DNA of 41,640 nt from Lachnospiraceae bacterium (lineage in GTDB: Bacteria; Bacillota; Clostridia; Lachnospirales; Lachnospiraceae), in assembly GCA_900751785.1 (NCBI GenBank), contig CAADSM010000103.1, positions 1 to 41,640 of the forward strand, read 5' to 3'. A program made the translations under genes and the position numbers. Below, piece after piece: positions 8,907 to 16,777 of the stretch. The notes under the pieces are model-generated. The model ran no database searches and was not told where the DNA came from. It worked only from the letters and a program-made list of their open reading frames with translations. How positions within the stretch are numbered: the stretch's first letter is position 1; each line of letters starts with the position of its first letter.

Positions 8907-9602
8907 CTATACTGTTACTTTCGTTCCTGTAAACTTACCGCTCATCGTCTCCACGATGCTGTTCTCTTCGTTCAGCCCGAACACCAGCATCGGCATCTTA
9001 TTCTCCAGGCAGAGGATAGACGCCGTCAGGTCTACTGCCGCCAGCTGCTTATCGATCACTTCCTGGATGGATACTTCGTCGTACTTTACTGCATCCGGGT
9101 TTTTCTTCGGATCGCTGTCGTAGATCCCATCAATCGCCTTTGCAAGGAGCATCGCATCCGCCTCGATCTCGATCGCACGCAGCACGGCTCCTGTATCAGT
9201 CGAGAAGTACGGGTGGCCTGTCCCCCCTGCGAAGAAGATCACCTTGCCGGACTCCAGCGCCTCAACTGCCGCATCCTTGGAGAAAAGGGAGGTGAAAGAT
9301 CCGCACACAAACGGGGTGAACACCTCTGTCTTCATCCCGACATACCGGAAGATATCCGAGACATAGATACAGTTCATCACTGTCGCCAGCATCCCGATCT
9401 GATCCGCCTTCGTGCGGTCGATCGTCTCGCTCGTCCTTCCTCTCCAGAAGTTGCCTCCTCCGGTCACGATCGCGACCTGGATGCCGTCGTCTACAAGCTG
9501 CTTCACCTGCTTCGCAACGCCGATGCAGGTAGCCTCGTCAAATCCGGTCTTCTTCTCTCCTGCAAGGGCCTCTCCGCTCAGCTTCAATAATATTCTCTTC
9601 AT
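8907..9602 (-). CDS. pyrH: Uridylate kinase (UMP kinase)
   Basis: Phosphorylates UMP to UDP. This is the bacterial amino-acid-kinase-fold type of 231 residues. It has KLSGEAL at 7-13, the glycine-rich VTGGGNFWRGR, and FFAGGTGHPYFSTDT. The AAAGGAG site is well placed. In most Firmicutes it directly follows tsf; here the upstream neighbour is the ClC gene, and it has its own promoter within the end of that gene. Confidence 0.97.
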   Translation of the reverse strand: MKRILLKLSGEALAGEKKTGFDEATCIGVAKQVKQLVDDGIQVAIVTGGGNFWRGRTSETIDRTKADQIGMLATVMNCIYVSDIFRYVGMKTEVFTPFVCGSFTSLFSKDAAVEALESGKVIFFAGGTGHPYFSTDTGAVLRAIEIEADAMLLAKAIDGIYDSDPKKNPDAVKYDEVSIQEVIDKQLAAVDLTASILCLENKMPMLVFGLNEENSIVETMSGKFTGTKVTV

Positions 9603-9624
9603 ACTGTATGGCTCCTTTGATTTA

Positions 9625-11190
9625 CTAAATTGAAGTATAACATAAGTTTTCTAATTTGTCATGTATATATCCCGTATCTCTCTCATCTGTCATCACGGTC
9701 AGCTTATCGCCCGCCATCAGCTCTGTCTTTCCCCGGGGGATCCGCTCTTTTCCGTCCCTCTCCAGAGACACGAGGAGACAGTTGTCCGGCCAGTCGATAT
9801 CCATGACTCTCTGCCCTTCCAGCGCAGAGCCGCCCAGGATGACGAACTCACTCAGCACCTTCTGTCCGCCTGCGCGTGAGCCGCGTTTTTCTCCTCTGCC
9901 TTCCAGTATCCTTTCCAGCAGGCTTTCGTAGATCGGCTCCGACTTCAGGAGCGTCGCCGTGATATATGCCGCCACGGACACGATCGCAAGGGAGAGCATC
10001 TGGCTGACGGTTCCTGACATCTCAAAGAGAAGTATGATCCCCGTGATCGGCGCCCGGACAATGGCGGTGAAAAATCCCGCCATGGCGAGCAGAACGAAAT
10101 TATTGATATAGACCGGATCCAGCCCGAAAAACTCGACTCCAGCCATGGAGAAAGCGCCTCCGATCAGCGCGCCCAGGATCAGCAGCGGGAAGAAGATGCC
10201 TCCCGGAGCTCCCGATCCGAAGCTGACCGCCGAGAAAAGCAGCTTCACTACAAATGTAAGAAGGACCAGCTTAAGTCCCATCTCTCCCTCTGTCAGAGAG
10301 ACGATCAGATTTCCTCCGCTCCCCAGCACGGACGGCATGACAAGCGCGATGATCCCTGCCGCCAGGAAGGCGATCACCAGCCGACCCGTTTCATTTAAGA
10401 ACGACGGCTTCTTGTAAAGCTCCTGTGCCTTGAGCATCAGTTTATTGTAGAGTGCCCCCATGACTCCGAGGGCCGCACCCAGAAGGATCAGCATCCAGTA
10501 GTACTCCTGGGGCAGCACATGCTCCAGCCGGAACTGGAACACCGGATCCAGGCCGATGATATAGGAGGAGATGTAATCCGCAGTCACAGACGCCGTCATC
10601 ACGGAGATGAGGATACTGACCGAAAATCCCTTATGTATCTCTTCGAGTGCGAACATCATTCCCGCCAGAGGCGCATGGAATGCTGCCGCCAGCCCGGCGC
10701 TCGCCCCGCATGTCATCAGGTATTTCTCCTCTGTCTTCCCCCGGTCCAGCAGACGCGAGACACCCTGTCCTGTCATGGCTCCAAGCTGGATGGACGGGCC
10801 TTCCCTGCCCAGAGACAGGCCGCCCAGCAGGCACAGGAAGCCTCCCAGGAACTTGGCGGGCAGCACCCGCATCCAATTCTCGCTCAGCTTCCCAAGGATC
10901 TCCCCCTCCACCTGGGGGATCCCGCTTCCCGATATCATGGGCTCCCACTTCACCAGCTTTCCGACGATCAGCGCCAGCAGCACGAGCACGACAAACCATC
11001 CTGCGATCCGGAGAGGACTGCCGTCGATAAATGCAAGGATCTGATCCAGCGCGTCTCCCGCAAATGTCAGCGCAAGCCGGTACAGCAGGACAACTAGACC
11101 TCCTGCTGCCCCGACAAGGAGCGCTTCACCGATCAGGATGACCGGGAGCCGGTTCGCCCTTTTTATTGTATAAGATGTATTTTTCTTCAT
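9625..11190 (-). CDS. ClC-family Cl-/H+ exchanger with C-terminal TrkA-C domain
   Basis: 521 residues. The ClC selectivity motifs are present: GSGIP at 88-92, GREGP at 128-132 with the external gating Glu130, and GSGAPGG around 325-331. Glu183/Glu184 match the internal proton-transfer glutamate of E. coli ClcA, so the protein is predicted to be a coupled chloride/proton antiporter rather than a channel. About ten or more hydrophobic helices span 15-412. A soluble RCK_C/TrkA-C domain (about 444-517) would bind a regulatory ligand. The start at 11190 is chosen because AGGAG lies eight bases upstream; the frame is open seven codons earlier without such a site. Confidence 0.93.
   Translation of the reverse strand: MKKNTSYTIKRANRLPVILIGEALLVGAAGGLVVLLYRLALTFAGDALDQILAFIDGSPLRIAGWFVVLVLLALIVGKLVKWEPMISGSGIPQVEGEILGKLSENWMRVLPAKFLGGFLCLLGGLSLGREGPSIQLGAMTGQGVSRLLDRGKTEEKYLMTCGASAGLAAAFHAPLAGMMFALEEIHKGFSVSILISVMTASVTADYISSYIIGLDPVFQFRLEHVLPQEYYWMLILLGAALGVMGALYNKLMLKAQELYKKPSFLNETGRLVIAFLAAGIIALVMPSVLGSGGNLIVSLTEGEMGLKLVLLTFVVKLLFSAVSFGSGAPGGIFFPLLILGALIGGAFSMAGVEFFGLDPVYINNFVLLAMAGFFTAIVRAPITGIILLFEMSGTVSQMLSLAIVSVAAYITATLLKSEPIYESLLERILEGRGEKRGSRAGGQKVLSEFVILGGSALEGQRVMDIDWPDNCLLVSLERDGKERIPRGKTELMAGDKLTVMTDERDTGYIHDKLENLCYTSI
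9634..9662 (-). promoter_or_regulatory. pyrH promoter inside the 3' end of the ClC gene
   Basis: Minus strand ATGACA (9662-9657), a 17-bp spacer and TATACT (9639-9634). It overlaps the last codons of the ClC exchanger gene, leaving a leader of about 25 nt to the pyrH ATG. Confidence 0.65.
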
Positions 11191-11246
11191 TCCCAGACTC
11201 CTTTCCCCCAAGTACGGATTTTTCTAAACCCATCCTTATATGATTA

Positions 11247-11286
11247 GTTCATACCTGCCCGCCGCCTGCATGAGTGCGGTATGAAC
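11247..11286. repeat. 9-bp inverted repeat between lrgB and the ClC gene
   Basis: GTTCATACC (11247-11255) and GGTATGAAC (11278-11286) are perfect complements separated by 22 bases. There is no U-tract on either strand. It may be a paired operator for the ClC gene, or a stem that protects or ends the lrgAB message. Confidence 0.5.
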
Positions 11287-11295
11287 AGTAATCCT

Positions 11296-11976
11296 TTATA
11301 ATATCAGCATGGAGAACAGTACCGTGACGATCCCGCAGATCCCGATGGCAAGGCCGCTCATGGCGCCCTCCACCTCACCGATCTCGATTGCCTTGGAAGT
11401 CCCCACAGCATGGCTGGACGCTCCGATGGCCAGTCCTGCCGCCACCGGATCCTTGATGCGGAAAAGCCGGATCAGATACGGCGCCAGGATGCTCCCGAGG
11501 ATCCCCGTGCCGATGACCGCAACAACCGTGACAGGCACGACTCCTCCTGCCGGCTCCGAGATGCTCACCGCGATCGGCGTTGTCACCGACTTCGGAAGGA
11601 GGGATACCGTCAGGCTGTCATCCAGTCCGAACAGCCTGCACATCCCGTAAACGCTCGCCATAGAAGCCGCTGATCCCGCAGCGCAGCCTGCAAGGATCGG
11701 TAGCCAGTATTCTTTCAATATATTGATCCTTGTGTAGATCGCCGCCGCCAGACACGCCGTGGCCGGTGCCAGGAACATGTTGATGATCTCCCCTCCCACA
11801 TTATAGGACTCATATGGGATCCCGAAGATCAGCAGCACGCCCGAGACGATCACGATCGCAACGATCAGCGGATTGCACACCGGCGTCTTCAGCTTCCGGT
11901 TCAGCTTTACGCCGATGCCGAAGGCGATCACGCTCAGCCCCACCCCGAAATAAGGCGATGCGAACAGCTCACTCAT
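11296..11976 (-). CDS. lrgB: LrgB-family membrane protein
   Basis: 226 residues with five or six hydrophobic segments and LrgB/YohK family sequence, including the PKSVTTPIA and GASSHAVGTSKA motifs. LrgAB/CidAB were first described as holin/antiholin-like controllers of murein hydrolase activity. Bacillus homologues (PftAB) import pyruvate, so either role is possible. Its ATG overlaps the end of lrgA by eight bases, so the two are translated as a unit. Confidence 0.93.
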   Translation of the reverse strand: MSELFASPYFGVGLSVIAFGIGVKLNRKLKTPVCNPLIVAIVIVSGVLLIFGIPYESYNVGGEIINMFLAPATACLAAAIYTRINILKEYWLPILAGCAAGSAASMASVYGMCRLFGLDDSLTVSLLPKSVTTPIAVSISEPAGGVVPVTVVAVIGTGILGSILAPYLIRLFRIKDPVAAGLAIGASSHAVGTSKAIEIGEVEGAMSGLAIGICGIVTVLFSMLIL

Positions 11977-12343
11977 CTCTCTTCTCCTCCTTTCTCCGGT
12001 TCATCAGGCGGATCGTAAACGTGACGGTATACGCTGTCACTGCAAATGTCACCACTGTAGAGACGACACAGATCACGATGAGCTGTATAACTGAATTTTT
12101 CAGCACATCGAAATAATTGATGATGCTCACCCCCGCCGGGATAAAGAAAAAAGCCATGTTCTCCAGCAGGAAATCCGCCTTCTCCTGGATATGCTCCATC
12201 TTGAGGATCCCGGCCATCAGGCAGATAAGGAGCAGTATCATGCCTATAACGCTCGCCGGGAATGCAAACGGGAGTATTTTCTCAATCACCAGGCTCACCC
12301 AGCACACGGTAAAAATAATCCCGATCTGTTTGATGATCTTCAT
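11969..12343 (-). CDS. lrgA: LrgA/CidA-family holin-like protein
   Basis: 124 residues with four predicted transmembrane helices and the LrgA/CidA core (PFAFPASVIGMILLLICL). It has a charged, Arg- and Lys-rich C-terminus. It is the first gene of an lrgAB pair, divergent from aroF. GGGGGAAG provides the ribosome site. A promoter at 12415-12444 and an inverted repeat in the leader suggest dedicated control. No LytTR-type regulator gene is in the window. Confidence 0.93.
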   Translation of the reverse strand: MKIIKQIGIIFTVCWVSLVIEKILPFAFPASVIGMILLLICLMAGILKMEHIQEKADFLLENMAFFFIPAGVSIINYFDVLKNSVIQLIVICVVSTVVTFAVTAYTVTFTIRLMNRRKEEKRDE

Positions 12344-12378
12344 AGTTTCGACTTCCCCCGATCGATTTATTCACCACA

Positions 12379-12401
12379 CAGAAAATCATAAAGATTTTCT
12401 G
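12379..12401. repeat. 9-5-9 inverted repeat in the lrgAB leader
   Basis: CAGAAAATC (12379-12387) and GATTTTCTG (12393-12401) are perfect arms around ATAAA. The element lies between the lrgAB promoter and the lrgA start codon, at a place fit for a repressor site or an RNA stem. Confidence 0.55.
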
Positions 12402-12414
12402 CACAACAGACAAT

Positions 12415-12444
12415 AAAATACCACTCTGTCCCCAAAACTGTCAA
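12415..12444 (-). promoter_or_regulatory. Candidate lrgAB promoter
   Basis: A perfect TTGACA (12444-12439) is followed after 18 bp by TATTTT (12420-12415) on the minus strand. It is divergent from the aroF promoter, with about 30 bp between the two -35 elements. Confidence 0.6.
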
Positions 12445-12471
12445 CAGAAATGATTTTTCTATGATAAATTA

Positions 12472-12500
12472 TTGACAATATTCCCGGAATGATTTATGAT
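12472..12500 (+). promoter_or_regulatory. aroF promoter
   Basis: A perfect TTGACA (12472-12477), a 17-bp spacer and TATGAT (12495-12500). The AT-rich leader of about 95 nt can form a short stem with arms at 12521-12527 and 12545-12551. I see no T-box or tryptophan/tyrosine leader peptide. Confidence 0.75.
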
Positions 12501-12600
12501 ACATATGTTTTCGCACTTTAAACAACTAAAATTTTACAGTGTGAAGTTGTTATTGATAATTTTATCACCTATTTTTTACAAACACTGGAGGACTGCTAAG

Positions 12601-13614
12601 ATGATTATTGTATTAAAACCACACACTACTGAAGAAAATATATCACGCGTAGAAAACCTTGTAAAGAACCGCGGACTGGACACGCACGTGGTGCGCGGTA
12701 CGGAGATGACGATCATCGGCTGTATCGGAGACACGACTCTGATCGATCCGAGACTGTTCGAGGTCGACAGCAGCGTCGACAAGGTCATGCACGTACAGGA
12801 GCCGTATAAACTTGCAAACAGGGCCTTCCATCCGGAGGATTCCGTGATCGACGTGTCCGGCGTCAAGATCGGCGGCGGCCATCTCGGCCTGATCGCGGGT
12901 CCCTGCTCTGTAGAATCTTTTGAACAGGTTCTGGAGATCGCGAAAGCAGCCAAGGCGTCCGGCGCCAACCTTCTGCGCGGCGGCGCGTTCAAGCCGAGGA
13001 CCAGCCCGTACTCCTTCCAGGGACTTGGCCTGGAGGGTCTTGACATCCTCTGCGCGGTCAGGGAAGAGGTTGGTCTCCCGATCGTGACAGAGCTCATGTC
13101 CCCGCAGTATCTGGACGTCTTCAACGAGAAGGTGGACCTCATCCAGATCGGTGCCCGCAATATGCAGAACTTTGACCTGCTCAAGCAGCTCGGACAGGTG
13201 GACCGCCCGATCCTCTTAAAGCGCGGTCTGAACGCTACCTACGAGGAGTGGATCATGTCCGCAGAGTACATCATGGCGGCCGGAAACGAAAACGTGATCC
13301 TCTGCGAGCGAGGCATCCGCACCTTCGAGACGTATACGAGAAACACGCTCGATCTGCAGAGCATCCCTGTCCTTCACAAAAAGACACACCTCCCGATCGT
13401 CGTGGATCCGAGCCATGCGGGAGGAAAATGGCGGCTTGTAGAGCCTATGGCAAAGGCAGCGGTTGCCGCAGGGGCCGACGGCCTGATGGTAGAAGTGCAC
13501 AACAATCCGGAATGCGCGCTCTGCGACGGCGCACAGTCACTGAAACCGGAGAAATACGACACTCTGCTTAAGCAGGTGCGTCAGATTGCCGAAGTCGTTG
13601 GAAAGATCCTGTGA
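12601..13614 (+). CDS. aroF: 3-deoxy-7-phosphoheptulonate synthase, AroAI-beta type with FL regulatory domain
   Basis: First step of the shikimate pathway, condensing PEP and erythrose 4-phosphate. The 337-residue protein has an N-terminal ferredoxin-like domain (about 1-70), as in Thermotoga DAHP synthase where it mediates tyrosine feedback, then the TIM barrel. The barrel shows GPCS (100-103), KPRTSPYSFQG (131-141), and metal ligands Cys102, His272, Glu298 and Asp309. The frame is open 35 codons further upstream, but the ATG at 12601 has GGAGG nine bases before it and gives the family N-terminus. It is followed by aroB on the same strand. No other shikimate genes are in the window. Confidence 0.96.
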   Translation: MIIVLKPHTTEENISRVENLVKNRGLDTHVVRGTEMTIIGCIGDTTLIDPRLFEVDSSVDKVMHVQEPYKLANRAFHPEDSVIDVSGVKIGGGHLGLIAGPCSVESFEQVLEIAKAAKASGANLLRGGAFKPRTSPYSFQGLGLEGLDILCAVREEVGLPIVTELMSPQYLDVFNEKVDLIQIGARNMQNFDLLKQLGQVDRPILLKRGLNATYEEWIMSAEYIMAAGNENVILCERGIRTFETYTRNTLDLQSIPVLHKKTHLPIVVDPSHAGGKWRLVEPMAKAAVAAGADGLMVEVHNNPECALCDGAQSLKPEKYDTLLKQVRQIAEVVGKIL

Positions 13615-13671
13615 TCGTTCTTGGTGATCGAAAAAGGGCTCCTGCCCGGAGGACATTTTTATAGAAGAAAT

Positions 13672-13704
13672 AAGGTGTCAGGTTTTTCTGCTTCCTGACA
13701 CCTT
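13672..13704 (+). terminator. Perfect 11-bp hairpin between aroF and aroB
   Basis: AAGGTGTCAGG (13672-13682) pairs exactly with CCTGACACCTT (13694-13704) over an 11-base U-rich loop, followed by TTCCTGCATTTT. It lies 58 bases after aroF and 30 before aroB, so it would reduce read-through or act as an attenuator. The U-tract is poor, so it may be only partly effective. Confidence 0.6.
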
Positions 13705-13734
13705 TTCCTGCATTTTAAGAAGGAGGTTCATCTC

Positions 13735-14790
13735 ATGAAACTGACAGTCAATCTCGGTGAAAACAGTTATCCCATCTATATTGAAAACGGGATCCTGGGC
13801 AATGCCGGCTCTTATATTTCCGAAGTCTTTAAGGGAAAACGCATCATGGTCATCTCGGACGACAATGTATTCCCTCTGTACGGACAGCAGCTGCTCGGAT
13901 CGCTGAAAGACTACGAATGCCATACCCTTGTCCTGCCCCACGGAGAGCCTACGAAGAGTTTTCAGACTCTGCCGAGGATCTACACTGCTCTCCTGGACGC
14001 CAGGCTGACCCGGAGCGACCTCGTCATCGCCCTCGGCGGCGGAGTCATCGGCGATCTTGCCGGCTTCGCCGCTGCAAGCTATCTCCGCGGGGTCAAGCTG
14101 ATACAGATCCCCACCTCTCTCCTCGCCCAGGTGGATTCTTCTGTGGGCGGAAAAGTGGCGGTGGATCTTCCCCAGGGGAAAAATCTCGTAGGAGCTTTCT
14201 ACCATCCGAAGATGGTGCTCATCGATCCCCTCGTGCTTGAGACGCTTCCCCCGCACTTCATCAGCGACGGCATGGGCGAGGTCATCAAGTACGGCTGCAT
14301 CAAGGATGCAGAGCTCTTCCGCACACTCTGCTCCTGCCGCTCCTTCGCTGATCTGAAGCCGGAGCTTCCCTCCGTCATCGCCCGCTGCGTGGATATCAAG
14401 CGCACTGTCGTGGAGGCCGACCAGTTCGATACCGGTGAAAGGATGCTCCTGAACTTCGGACACACTCTCGCCCACACGATCGAGCAGCATTACTGCTATG
14501 AGAGAGAGAGTCACGGCGAGGCTGTGGGCATCGGAATGTACCAGATCACGAAGATGGCGGAAGAGAAAGGGCTGACTGAACCGGGCTGTGCAGATCAGAT
14601 CCTCAAAGCCCTTGAGATCTACGGACTGCCCTCCGCATCCGGACTGCCGGTCTCCGCCCTTACCGAAGCCATCTCACTGGACAAGAAGAACCTGAACGGG
14701 CACCTCAATGTGGTCCTGCTCCGCAGGATCGGAGACAGCTATGTATACCCCACCGATGTGTCCTTCTTCGGCTCTGCCGGAGAGATCTGA
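13735..14790 (+). CDS. aroB: 3-dehydroquinate synthase
   Basis: Second step of the shikimate pathway, turning DAHP into 3-dehydroquinate with NAD+ and a divalent metal. The 351 residues include GGGVIGDLAGF (101-111), the substrate-binding PTSLLAQVDSSVGGK (126-140), and metal ligands Glu182, His243 and His260. AAGGAGG precedes the ATG. The stop codon directly abuts the stop of the convergent dehydrogenase gene with no spacer. Confidence 0.97.
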   Translation: MKLTVNLGENSYPIYIENGILGNAGSYISEVFKGKRIMVISDDNVFPLYGQQLLGSLKDYECHTLVLPHGEPTKSFQTLPRIYTALLDARLTRSDLVIALGGGVIGDLAGFAAASYLRGVKLIQIPTSLLAQVDSSVGGKVAVDLPQGKNLVGAFYHPKMVLIDPLVLETLPPHFISDGMGEVIKYGCIKDAELFRTLCSCRSFADLKPELPSVIARCVDIKRTVVEADQFDTGERMLLNFGHTLAHTIEQHYCYERESHGEAVGIGMYQITKMAEEKGLTEPGCADQILKALEIYGLPSASGLPVSALTEAISLDKKNLNGHLNVVLLRRIGDSYVYPTDVSFFGSAGEI

Positions 14791-15783
14791 TCACAGCACC
14801 TTCCAAGGGTCTTCCTCCCCTGCTTCCCTGAGCAGGCAGCTCTCGATCGAGTGCTTCACCATATCGCTCACAGCCTGGTCCGTATAGAACGCCATATGAG
14901 GCGTCACGACCACGTTTGGGAAGCCCCGGAGGATATACAGATCTCTTTTGCTGAGAATATCGGACTTCAGATCATAATAGTACAGCCCGAACTCATCCTC
15001 GATCACATCCAGACCCGCAGCGCCCACCTTTCCTGACTCGATGCCCTCAATCAGCGCCTTCGTATCGATCAGCCCGCCGCGCGCCGTGTTCACGATGACG
15101 ACGCCGTCCTTCATCTTCTCCAGCGCCTTCCTGTCGATGAGATGGAAGTTCTCCTCCTCCAGCGGCATATGCAGCGTGATCAGGTCGCACTCTCTGAATA
15201 TCGTGTCCAGATCCGCATACTGCGCATGCTCTTTCACGGATTCATTCTCATACTTGTCATACGCATAGATCCGGCATCCGAATCCGGAGAGATCCCGGAT
15301 GACCGCCCTTCCGATCCGCCCGGTCCCGAGCACGCCCACCGTAAAGTTCGGCAGCTCTCTTCCCTGGATCCCCGGCAGTGAGAAGTCATTGACCTCCGCC
15401 CTCTGCATGATGCGCTTCATCTTCCGGATAGACATTAGGATGAGCATCACCGTATAATCCGCCACGCATTCCGGCGAATAGGACACGTTGCTCACGCTGA
15501 TGCCGAATTTCTCTGCCGCCGCCAGATCTACATGGTCATATCCGATCGTCCTCGTAGAGATCATCTTTACTCCCAGCTCATGGAAGCGCTCCATCAGCTC
15601 TGCATCGATCTTCGATGTGATAATACTCACATACTTATACCCTTCCGCCAGATGTGCATTCTCCAATGTCGGCGCGTCTGTACAGATTCCCAGCTCCACG
15701 CCGTACTCTTCTGCAAATTTCTGAAAATACTCTGCCTCATCAAATTCTCTGTAATTGTATACAAAAATCTTCATCTTCGCCAT
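14791..15783 (-). CDS. D-isomer-specific 2-hydroxyacid dehydrogenase (D-lactate dehydrogenase/VanH-like)
   Basis: 330 residues. Reduces a 2-oxoacid such as pyruvate with NADH. The Rossmann fingerprint GTGRIG is at 153-158, and the catalytic set is Arg235 (NTARGG), Glu264 and His296 (TPHMAFYT). The segment ISTRTIGYDHVDLAAAEKFG and the following YSPECVADYT resemble fermentative D-LDH and VanH enzymes. There is no D-Ala-D-Lac ligase or VanX next to it, so a fermentative role is more likely than vancomycin resistance. GGGGAG lies five bases before the ATG. The HAD gene ends 72 bp upstream on the same strand, so the two may be co-transcribed. Confidence 0.9.
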   Translation of the reverse strand: MAKMKIFVYNYREFDEAEYFQKFAEEYGVELGICTDAPTLENAHLAEGYKYVSIITSKIDAELMERFHELGVKMISTRTIGYDHVDLAAAEKFGISVSNVSYSPECVADYTVMLILMSIRKMKRIMQRAEVNDFSLPGIQGRELPNFTVGVLGTGRIGRAVIRDLSGFGCRIYAYDKYENESVKEHAQYADLDTIFRECDLITLHMPLEEENFHLIDRKALEKMKDGVVIVNTARGGLIDTKALIEGIESGKVGAAGLDVIEDEFGLYYYDLKSDILSKRDLYILRGFPNVVVTPHMAFYTDQAVSDMVKHSIESCLLREAGEEDPWKVL

Positions 15784-15855
15784 CTCTCCCCTGCTTCCTT
15801 ATCCTCGGCCGGCCGCCCTCCAGCTGACGCTTTTTCAGCGGCTGGGCGTCCACAC

Positions 15856-16650
15856 TCACTGAATAAATCCGTAATGCCTCAGCGCATGGGCGAGCCCGCC
15901 CTCTTCTACCTTCCCCGTCACGTATTCTGTATACGGATCAAGGACCGGAGAATGAGCCCCCATGGCGATCGCGTGGTCTGCATACTCAAACATCGCCAGG
16001 TCATTGCTGCTGTCTCCGAATACATAGGCGCGCTCCCCCGGGATTCCAAGATGCTCCAGGATGAACTCGCACGCCGTCGCTTTGGAAAATCCCTTCTGGA
16101 TCACCTCGTACGTGCTGCCGCCCCGGTCGATCGCCTCCATATCCTCCTCTATATAATCTAAAAATGTCTTTAGATCGCTCTCCTTGTCGCTGTAAACAAA
16201 AAGCTTGTCATAGGTAAAGCCGCCGCGCTCCAGTGTCTCCCCCATTGCCATGCCCCGGGATCTGAAATACCTTCTAGACTGCTCCAGGTTTTCAAAGCGG
16301 CTGATCCGTTCCGGGAAATAGACATCCTCTCTCCCCTCTGCAACACAGTCCAGCCTGCATTCAATGGCTTTTTGGATGATCGCTCTCCCCCGTTCCTCGG
16401 GCAGCTCATGCTCAAACAAAAGTTCCTCCCCGTAGAGGAGATATGTCCCGCAGCCGCACAGATACCCGTCAAACTTCAGCCGCCGTATCTCCGCCGGGAC
16501 ACTGCACACCGTGCGTCCTGTATTGATAAAAAGGAGATGCCCCGCCGCCTGCGCCGCCTTCAGCGCCCTGGCTGCGTCCTCCGGTATCTCTCTTGTGATC
16601 TCGCTTAAGATCGTGCCGTCAATATCAAAAAATAAAACTGATTTCTCCAT
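15856..16650 (-). CDS. Cof-type HAD-superfamily phosphatase
   Basis: 264 residues from the ATG at 16650, which has AGGAG nine bases upstream. The open frame runs 62 codons further but into the divergent promoter region. HAD motif I is DIDGT (9-13), motif II is INTGRT, and motif IV is FGDSSNDLAMFEYADHAIAMG. A C2-type cap lies between motifs II and III, as in Cof/YidA sugar-phosphate or flavin-phosphate phosphatases. The substrate cannot be told. It is divergent from pdaA. Confidence 0.9.
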   Translation of the reverse strand: MEKSVLFFDIDGTILSEITREIPEDAARALKAAQAAGHLLFINTGRTVCSVPAEIRRLKFDGYLCGCGTYLLYGEELLFEHELPEERGRAIIQKAIECRLDCVAEGREDVYFPERISRFENLEQSRRYFRSRGMAMGETLERGGFTYDKLFVYSDKESDLKTFLDYIEEDMEAIDRGGSTYEVIQKGFSKATACEFILEHLGIPGERAYVFGDSSNDLAMFEYADHAIAMGAHSPVLDPYTEYVTGKVEEGGLAHALRHYGFIQ

Positions 16651-16682
16651 TTCATATACTCCTGCCAAAAGTTTTCCATAAC

Positions 16683-16711
16683 ACTTTATCACTCTTTCCT
16701 GAAAATGTCCA
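16683..16711 (-). promoter_or_regulatory. Candidate promoter of the HAD phosphatase gene
   Basis: Minus strand TGGACA (16711-16706), a 17-bp spacer and TAAAGT (16688-16683). The leader to the ATG would be about 26 nt. The match is moderate. Confidence 0.45.
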
Positions 16712-16777
16712 CATTGGCATGATCCTCCATCTCCCATCATATACTGTTTAAAAACCAGGAGTTCCTCTCTTTGTCCC

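Noticed and set aside
13678..14514. Long antisense open frame (278 codons) over aroB
   Set aside because: It arises from the codon bias of aroB. Its product has no family features, and aroB is complete with all catalytic residues.
14791..15783. Vancomycin resistance cluster
   Set aside because: Only a VanH-like dehydrogenase is found; no VanA/B ligase, VanX or VanRS is nearby.
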